Below, piece by piece: positions 58,058 through 64,000 of a stretch of 64,000 nt of DNA; positions within the stretch are counted from its first letter, which is position 1, and each line of letters opens with the position of its first letter. The notes under the pieces are model-generated. The model was not told the origin of the DNA. It saw only the letters and a program-made list of their open reading frames with translations, and did no database searches. The DNA is from Amphiura filiformis. Its lineage: Eukaryota; Echinodermata; Ophiuroidea; Amphilepidida; Amphiuridae. Location: NCBI RefSeq assembly GCF_039555335.1, contig NC_092646.1, positions 31,201,680 through 31,265,679 on the forward strand, written 5' to 3'. Made by a program: the position numbers and the translations under genes.

Positions 58058-58219
58058 TATGTACTTGCTGAAAATCTTTTGTAGCACTCTAAAACAACCC
58101 CCAGGATTAGCGATACAGAGACTCCATATGAGATGAGCTAAGGCCAGTGATCACTAAAAGTCTAGTGATTAGGGGGATAGATAGGGTGCAAACCCTCTGA
58201 TTGCTAAGGCAATAAAAAC

Positions 58220-58440
58220 AAATTAGTTTGATCTTTCGATCGACTATCGATGCTTGGTCGATCATTATTATTTATGAAATCAATTAACTGACCATTATTA
58301 ATTGTGATAACATATATGTCTTTGCCTGTATTGATATTGAAAAGTATAAATTTAGCATTAATTCTAATTAATTAGTTGTTAGATCATTAATACCAAGCAT
58401 CGAAGCAGCATCGACGGCCAATCCAAAGATCAAACAAATT
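58220..58440. mobile_element. MITE with ~40-bp diverged TIRs
   Basis: AAATTAGTTTGATCTTTCGA mirrors CCAAAGATCAAACAAATT; the arms extend through CGATGCTTGG/CCAAGCATCG. The interior is AT-rich. Confidence 0.62.
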
Positions 58441-58812
58441 TGTTCTACTGCTCCTTACACCTGACAATGGAGCAAGTCCTCTGATCACCGATGTTCAGTA
58501 ACCAGATTCACCGACTTCTTTAGCAGACCTTGGAAAGTACAGTGGTAGGTCATGGTAAGATTTTGTAAAATTTTATATAGAGTTAGGTTAACATTGCTCA
58601 GTAAGCTTACTGATGTTGATACCCCTGGTACACTTGGCTCAGTGCAATGTTAAAAACTTTTTATATTATGTCCATTTCCTTATCTCAATTTCATTGTTAA
58701 CGCCGACTCTGGGTCTGATTGTATCATCGTATCACAATATTTGAATAACCTGACAGAATTCCTCAAAGACACACATGTATAGCCATGGTTTATTACACTA
58801 CTTTTCTTCTTA

Positions 58813-59049
58813 TTACTCTGTGTGCTAGTCATAGCTTCAAAAAAGTTTTGAGATCACATTTTCTCAAAATATCAAAGAACCATCTTAAGAACCACTGAAC
58901 CAATACTAGACTTGTTTGTACTCATTTTAATGCATTTTTCATACTGATTCCAAATATGGTCATGAAAATTTACAATTCTAGAATTTTTAAATTTTTTAAA
59001 TTTTTTGGAACTTGTCGTTTGCAGTCGACACCCACGTGGAGAGAGTTAA
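58813..59049. mobile_element. TTAA MITE, family B copy 5, decayed
   Basis: The left end is mutated to TTACTCTGTGTGCTAGTC; the right end CACGTGGAGAGAGTTAA is intact. The interior matches the other copies over its length. Confidence 0.68.
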
Positions 59050-59291
59050 ATATGTCAAGCTGTCAATAGCACAATTAAGGTTAAGCTTCATCTTAAAACA
59101 CCGGCACCTTTTCGAAATTCTCTGCACCCATGTTTGAACTTTGCAAAAACACATTGCACCCTTTACAATCCACTGAATTGACATTATTGACAAGGCTTTC
59201 CTAAAATTGAAGCCAAATGTATGAATAAATCCTCAAGAATAATTTGATTTCCTCTAACATTGCACCTGAAAACAATGAGTGTTGTATGCCA

Positions 59292-59668
59292 CTATCTGAC
59301 CTCAAACAATCCAACCTGCCTGAACAAAGTTCATGAACCCCAATATGCTTGTACACTCGTAAGAGGACCTCTAAAAGTATTGGGTACTAAAACTCATACC
59401 CCTCAACTTAAAGTCAATTTTTGAGTGCTAATTGTTGAATGGAGGTCATCAAACTGAGCCTCTGGATATGAGACCATAATTATTTTACAAGCCAAAAGGG
59501 TCTCATTCCTATTTCCACAGTTCAATAAACTCCTCCATTCACTGATCAAAGCCCAAAGTTGACCTCAAGATGTTTGGGTATGAGTTTTTGTACCCAACTC
59601 CTTCAAAGGTCATTCTATGGGTGCACAAACTTATTAGAGTTCAGGAACTTTGTCTCTGCAGATGCACA
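59292..59668. mobile_element. Diverged full copy of the 51722 foldback
   Basis: GAACCCCAATATGCTTGTAC and TGGGTACTAAAACTCATACC are mirrored by GGGTATGAGTTTTTGTACCC and GCACAAACTTATTAGAGTTC. Confidence 0.6.
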
Positions 59669-59825
59669 TGTGTGAAATCGTAGTGACCCATTATGACTAT
59701 TATGTTTGAATGCTCCAATGCTATTACAGCACCTAAACACCCACACAAACCTGGATTGAATCTAGGCTATGATATTCAGGCCAATATTACTGTTAGTCCT
59801 AGAAGAGTGGCAACCAGAGAAGTTA

Positions 59826-60085
59826 TCTTACCCTTCCCAGAATCCTTAGCAACATATACGTCATATCATTTCATCAAATGACACTCCCATTCCCTTTGTT
59901 TTCATTTTGAGAATAGCCTGGTTAAACATGGGTCGGTAGTCCAGAAAATTAACACATTTTGCAAGATATGGATGTGCTCTGTTCATTGAGGTAGTCATTT
60001 CGTCACTATCGACCCAAGTTGCACTAGATATCAAATCAGCACAGGAAATTGAAAAGGAAGAAATGCATTATGGGAAGGGTAAAAC
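59826..60085. mobile_element. Uninterrupted relative of the 46508 MITE
   Basis: ATCTTACCCTTCCCAGAATC at the left is mirrored by ATTATGGGAAGGGTAAAACA at the right. The interior parallels 46560-46700 and 47105-47200. Confidence 0.65.
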
Positions 60086-60421
60086 ATCTTCTCTGGGTGA
60101 AAACTAGTCACCAGTTTTGAAAGGTTACCTAGTCTGAATAAAACTTCAGGGTGTCACAAATGCTGTGTTACTTTCTACTGGATACACCACCTGTATTTGT
60201 CTCAAATTTTGCAGTGTTATGATTATGGCCAAATTATAAATTAGCCATTGCATTGAAGCATCAATGAAACAACAGTACCCCTTCCTCCTAGCTCAAGAAT
60301 TCAGGAAACTGCTTTATAACTATAGCACCTTACATGGCTGTGAAAGTTTATTGTAGATTGACCAGGGGATGGATTTCAGAGCTTCTCTGCTTGATCACAC
60401 ACTCTTGTAGATGCTGCCAAG

Positions 60422-60644
60422 TGTGGAGGTGTGTGTGTTTTCCAACTGGGGAGATTCACACACCCACATTCAAACTGGGGAGATTTTTTTACACAAATCT
60501 CACAGCAACCGCCATACTGTGGAGGTTGCTCTAATCAGAAAATAACAGGTGGTATACATTTTTGAGGTTATCTTCAACTGTGGAGCTCCACGGTTGTTAG
60601 CAGACTCCACAGTGTGAATGTGACAAAACACACACACCTCCACA
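60422..60644. repeat. Inverted pair of 20 bp around ~180 bp
   Basis: TGTGGAGGTGTGTGTGTTTT at 60422 and its exact reverse complement ending at 60644. Inside are further CTGTGGAG/CTCCACAG pairs. Confidence 0.6.
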
Positions 60645-60833
60645 GTTAGAACCATTTACAAACGCACCACACGTTTAAATACATTTTGCTTTTGGAATTA
60701 AAGAATTTCATAAAGAGTACAGCCCAAAGGGAAAATGAGAGAATGAATTAAATTCCATTCTCGCCTTTACGATTCCCGGATGATTGACAGTATTCACAAC
60801 CCAACAAGAAAAAGAACCAAGACCAAATTCAGG

Positions 60834-60977
60834 CTGCTCAGTGCCAGAAGTGGGTTTACAAGTGCAATAGCTGCCACATGTAGCTACCATGTGTAGATGA
60901 GTACAATATACTGGGTGTAAATGGCCAAATGTTCACAGGGCAGCTATTTGCACTTATCCACTTCTGGCACTGAGCAG
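60834..60977. mobile_element. Palindromic mini-element, copy 2
   Basis: CTGCTCAGTGCCAGAAGTG is mirrored by CACTTCTGGCACTGAGCAG. The centre has gained an internal duplication of the AGCTNCCATGTGTAG type relative to copy 1. Confidence 0.66.
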
Positions 60978-61008
60978 TCGATCTGTTCACAAAACCCAAC
61001 CAATAACT

Positions 61009-61545
61009 GACCATAGTCAAGTCAGTCAATGCACCCCCCCCCCCTGTCTTTAACCCCTTGGTCTGGCATTTATCTTATGAGAAGCTATAAATACCCTTCT
61101 CTAGTTTATTCTCATCATGTCAGTGACCAGTACTTAGATTCCTCCCTGATCCTTATCCTAAAATACAATATGACGCCCCTTGACCATAGTCAAGTCAGTC
61201 AATGTACCCGCCTTTCTTGAACCCTTTTGGACTGGCATTTATCTTATGAGAAGCTATAAATACCCTTCTCTGGTCTATTCTCATCATGTCAGTGACCAGT
61301 ACTTAGATTCCTCCCTGATCCTTATATTATGACACCCGATCCTTATCCCAAAATACAATATGACACCCCTTGACCATAGTCAAGTCAGTCAATGTACCCG
61401 CCTTTCTTGAACCCTTTGGGTCTGGTATTTATCTTCTGCAAAGCTATAAATACCCTTCTCTGGTCTATTCTCATCATGTCAGTGACCAGTCCGTAAATTC
61501 CTCCCTGATCCTTATCCTAAAATACAATATGACACCCCGATCCCA
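61009..61545. repeat. Three-unit tandem repeat of 173-190 bp
   Basis: GACCATAGTCAAGTCAGTCA starts units at 61009, 61182 and 61372. The second unit carries an extra ~17 bp (GACACCCGATCCTTAT duplicated). Units share CATCATGTCAGTGACCAGT. Confidence 0.8.
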
Positions 61546-61655
61546 ACCCTTGATAAACGTACAACACTCATTATAGGATATTATATTATGCCAATCTGTC
61601 ATGTCAGGACCATGGTTTTTTTCTCATAACTTGCACCCTTATACAAAGTCCTGAT

Positions 61656-62003
61656 TTGTCACCACCACAGAATTAAAGAAGGAGAACCAGGATTCGACCG
61701 CCATCTTGATACAGAAATGGAGCAAACATTGGGTGTATTTGGATTCCCTCGGAATGCTTTTGAGGCATTCGTTGTCATGCAAGCGCGACATCGCATACTA
61801 AACATGATTTGACACGCTTCATAGTGAAACGCATTGATTGCAAGACGCTTAAGATGAGACGCATGACTGTTTTCGTTTGTCTCCGCGCACCGTCAGCAAG
61901 GACCCGAATACCCCCAATTTTCTCCACATAGCTAAAAGTGCGATTGTAGGTGGTGGTATAGGGAGTCCCCGTTCTCCTTCTCTTATTCTGTGGTCACCAC
62001 AGA
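61656..62003. mobile_element. MITE with ~35-bp diverged TIRs
   Basis: CACCACCACAGAATTAAAGA with AGGAGAACC at the left mirrors GGTCACCACAGACAG and GTTCTCCTTCTCTTATTCTG at the right. The interior has reiterated GACGC motifs. Confidence 0.5.
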
Positions 62004-62477
62004 CAGAGCCTTCTGACAAAAATCTACCTGAATGAGGTTATTTAACTCTCACGACTCTTATTGTTTACAAAAACAAACCTTCTTGGTGAGTCGGTGATAT
62101 AAACGTGCTGAGGCAACTGTTTTGTGTCTATGCAGTGTCTTTACTCGTACATATGAATACCAGCGCTTTGAGTGAATGCTTGTGATTTGAAGCTGCGTCC
62201 AATTTAATTTATGCGAATTGATGTTACTGACTCACTAAGGTGCAAAATAGTATAGTTCTTTTTTCAAATGTGATTCCCTCCTGCTCGTTGTCACATGTTA
62301 CAAGACTATCGTTTGCACAATGCATAATCCACAGCATGGCCACATAAAATTTAAGCCACACTTTTAAAACCTAAAGAGAAAAATCTCATCGCCTCGTGGA
62401 TATACTTCTGTTCAACATAAAGTTTTGGCCACCAAGCTGTAGGGTTTAAACATCATCTTACTAGGGAAAAGTATTAT

Positions 62478-62781
62478 TGGGCTATTCCATTTGAAATTTG
62501 CATGCCCCACCTCTGTTGAATATTTAAGAGAAGTTTTCACAGAGGGAGTATGTGTTCTCAAATTGAATTGGCTGGGCCAATTATTTTGAAACTCATACAC
62601 CCCTGTATAATGGCTTTACCATCCCTCTATATGGCTTTACCTATATCTTCCATAACTGGAGTAAGCATTTCAAATGGAAGTTACCCAATTGTCTATTGTA
62701 TTTGAAACCCATACTCCCTCTGTGAAAGACTTTAGCTAAATCTTCCACAAGGGAGTGTGGATTTCAAATGGAACAGCCCAT
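62478..62781. mobile_element. GGCTATTCC hairpin-family element
   Basis: GGGCTATTCCATTTGAAATT at the left is mirrored by GATTTCAAATGGAACAGCCC at the right, with several internal inverted modules. Confidence 0.65.
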
Positions 62782-62887
62782 TACATGGAGTATATTTCAA
62801 TTTCATTGCAAGATATTGCAATAGGAAAATGCTTCACAGTAACGACTATGATCTGGCTAGGGGGTAAAAAAGATAAGAACCGCTGGT

Positions 62888-63432
62888 ATAATTCCCGGGG
62901 GAGGCACTCCCTATCTGAAATGGCAGGGATGTGCCTCGGTCATGTTAAAAGTAGGGGCATTCAGGTCAAATGTACAATTACAAAAATATGGGGTCATTCA
63001 GTACACAACCTGAATAAAAATGGGGTCATTCGGTATGAAACTTTGAAAAAAGGATGGTCATTGGGGTAACAAAAAGTAAAATGGGAGTCATTGAGTACAG
63101 GATTGCCAAAAGAGTATCATTAAGTACATATAAATAAGTGCCAAACTGCGTAAAAACAACTTGGCCACCTTGGAAATGTGAAAAATCTCATTATTTCTGG
63201 AGGAGAACACAAATACCACCTAAATTTGGGAATTAAAAGGGGGCTCATTGGGTATAGCAGGAAATAGAAAAAGGGGGTCATTGAGTACATGAATTTTTTA
63301 AAGGGGTCATTGGGTAATAGGTAGGACCATAACACAAAAAGGGGGTCATTGGGTACAAGCCGGTTTGAAAAAGGGGGTCTATCCCGAGGCACATGATGCA
63401 TGTCTGTCATGGAAGTGCCCCCCCCCCGGGTA
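62888..63432. mobile_element. GC-ended element with reiterated GGTCATTGGGTA
   Basis: The left TATAATTCCCGGGGGAGGCA and right AGTGCCCCCCCCCGGGTATA form inverted ends, and GTGCCTCGG/CCGAGGCAC is a further inverted pair. Between them GGGTCATT(G/C)(G/A)GTA recurs about nine times. Confidence 0.65.
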
Positions 63433-63829
63433 TAATTAAGGGGTATTATTTGGGTACTGTGTGTTCACCCCTTACATTATCCAAGCTAGCAAACTTTTCT
63501 TAAGGTCAGGAGAATATCCCATATGTCTCCTAACATTTCACTTATTCATCTTTATTGCATCCGAAAATTACATAAACTCACTGTTGTTCCTTACAACCTC
63601 ATCCTAAAGACAAAGTCCAACCATCACACAATCATCCACAAATCATCCACTCGACACTATATATCAAGAGAACCACATCTTACACAATCCATGGATGTGA
63701 AGTTCGCAAATACCCATGATGGACATGTATGGGTGATAACGGGGATGAGCATGTCATAATGTTGAATTGTCATGCCACCTGCATTGTGAAGTCTCTGATC
63801 CTTTTGGTTCCAGATCCAGGGTTGCCAAA

Positions 63830-64000
63830 CCCACAATTTGGTAGCCCAATTGGGTGACTTTTGAAGATTTTCCCCACAACTTATGACAATATCCTGTCCC
63901 ATAGAAACCAATGGTTAAGAAAAAAATTGGGCGACTTTTCAACATTGGCTCCCGCAACTTCCGACAGTTTCCTGTCCCATAGAAACCAATGGTTAAGAGA
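63830..64000. repeat. Tandem ~82-bp repeat at window edge
   Basis: TCCTGTCCCATAGAAACCAA with TGGTTAAGA occurs at 63891 and 63970, preceded each time by a GGGTGACTTTT/GGGCGACTTTT block. It probably continues beyond the window. Confidence 0.65.

Overview
This is a eukaryotic window. The genes are split by GT-AG introns, the DNA is AT-rich, and most of it is dispersed and tandem repeats. The fragments of LINE reverse transcriptase, tRNA-derived SINEs, a Helitron-type end and many small inverted-repeat (MITE-like) elements fit a marine invertebrate. A deuterostome such as an echinoderm, hemichordate or cephalochordate is my guess from general appearance only. No prokaryotic operon, CRISPR array or viral genome is visible.

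Two genes can be supported. (1) On the + strand, three exons (1809-1891, 4545-5148, 7015-7428) join in phase to give the C-terminal part of an acidic, Pro/Thr-rich, then long coiled-coil protein that I cannot name. Its TAA stop lies inside the TTAA target of a MITE. (2) On the - strand, five phase-consistent exons (45950-45809, 44710-44598, 42964-40875, 39818-39534, 38364-38164) encode the C-terminal half of an aryl hydrocarbon receptor (AHR-like bHLH-PAS) protein: the end of PAS-B with its PAC-like segment, a Pro/Gly-rich stretch, a Ser/Asn-rich transactivation region and very long polyglutamine. The bHLH, PAS-A and first part of PAS-B are not recognised between 45951 and 64000, so the next upstream intron is probably longer than 18 kb or the exon is hidden in repeats.

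Layout: 1-7.7 kb, the coiled-coil gene with a Helitron and a SINE in its introns; 7.7-16 kb, MITEs, a LINE 3' end and a recent 458-bp tandem duplication; 16.6-19.6 kb, two blocks of an unusual T-rich minisatellite whose sub-units carry GCAAC; 20-37 kb, a dense MITE/foldback landscape with an RT fragment and a six-unit hairpin array at 36.6-37.2 kb; 38-46 kb, the AHR-like gene with TE-filled introns; 46-64 kb, nested transposons, paired TIR elements, foldback repeats and short tandem arrays.

The most notable non-genic content is the variety of short inverted-repeat families. They include two TTAA-bounded families with five copies each, a modular hairpin family sharing GGCTATTCCA-type ends in more than a dozen places, a TA-flanked foldback, a probable hAT MITE and a TIR element filled with reiterated CAGTG motifs. 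All calls were made by eye from the sequence; family names rest on termini and target-site patterns, not on database searches.
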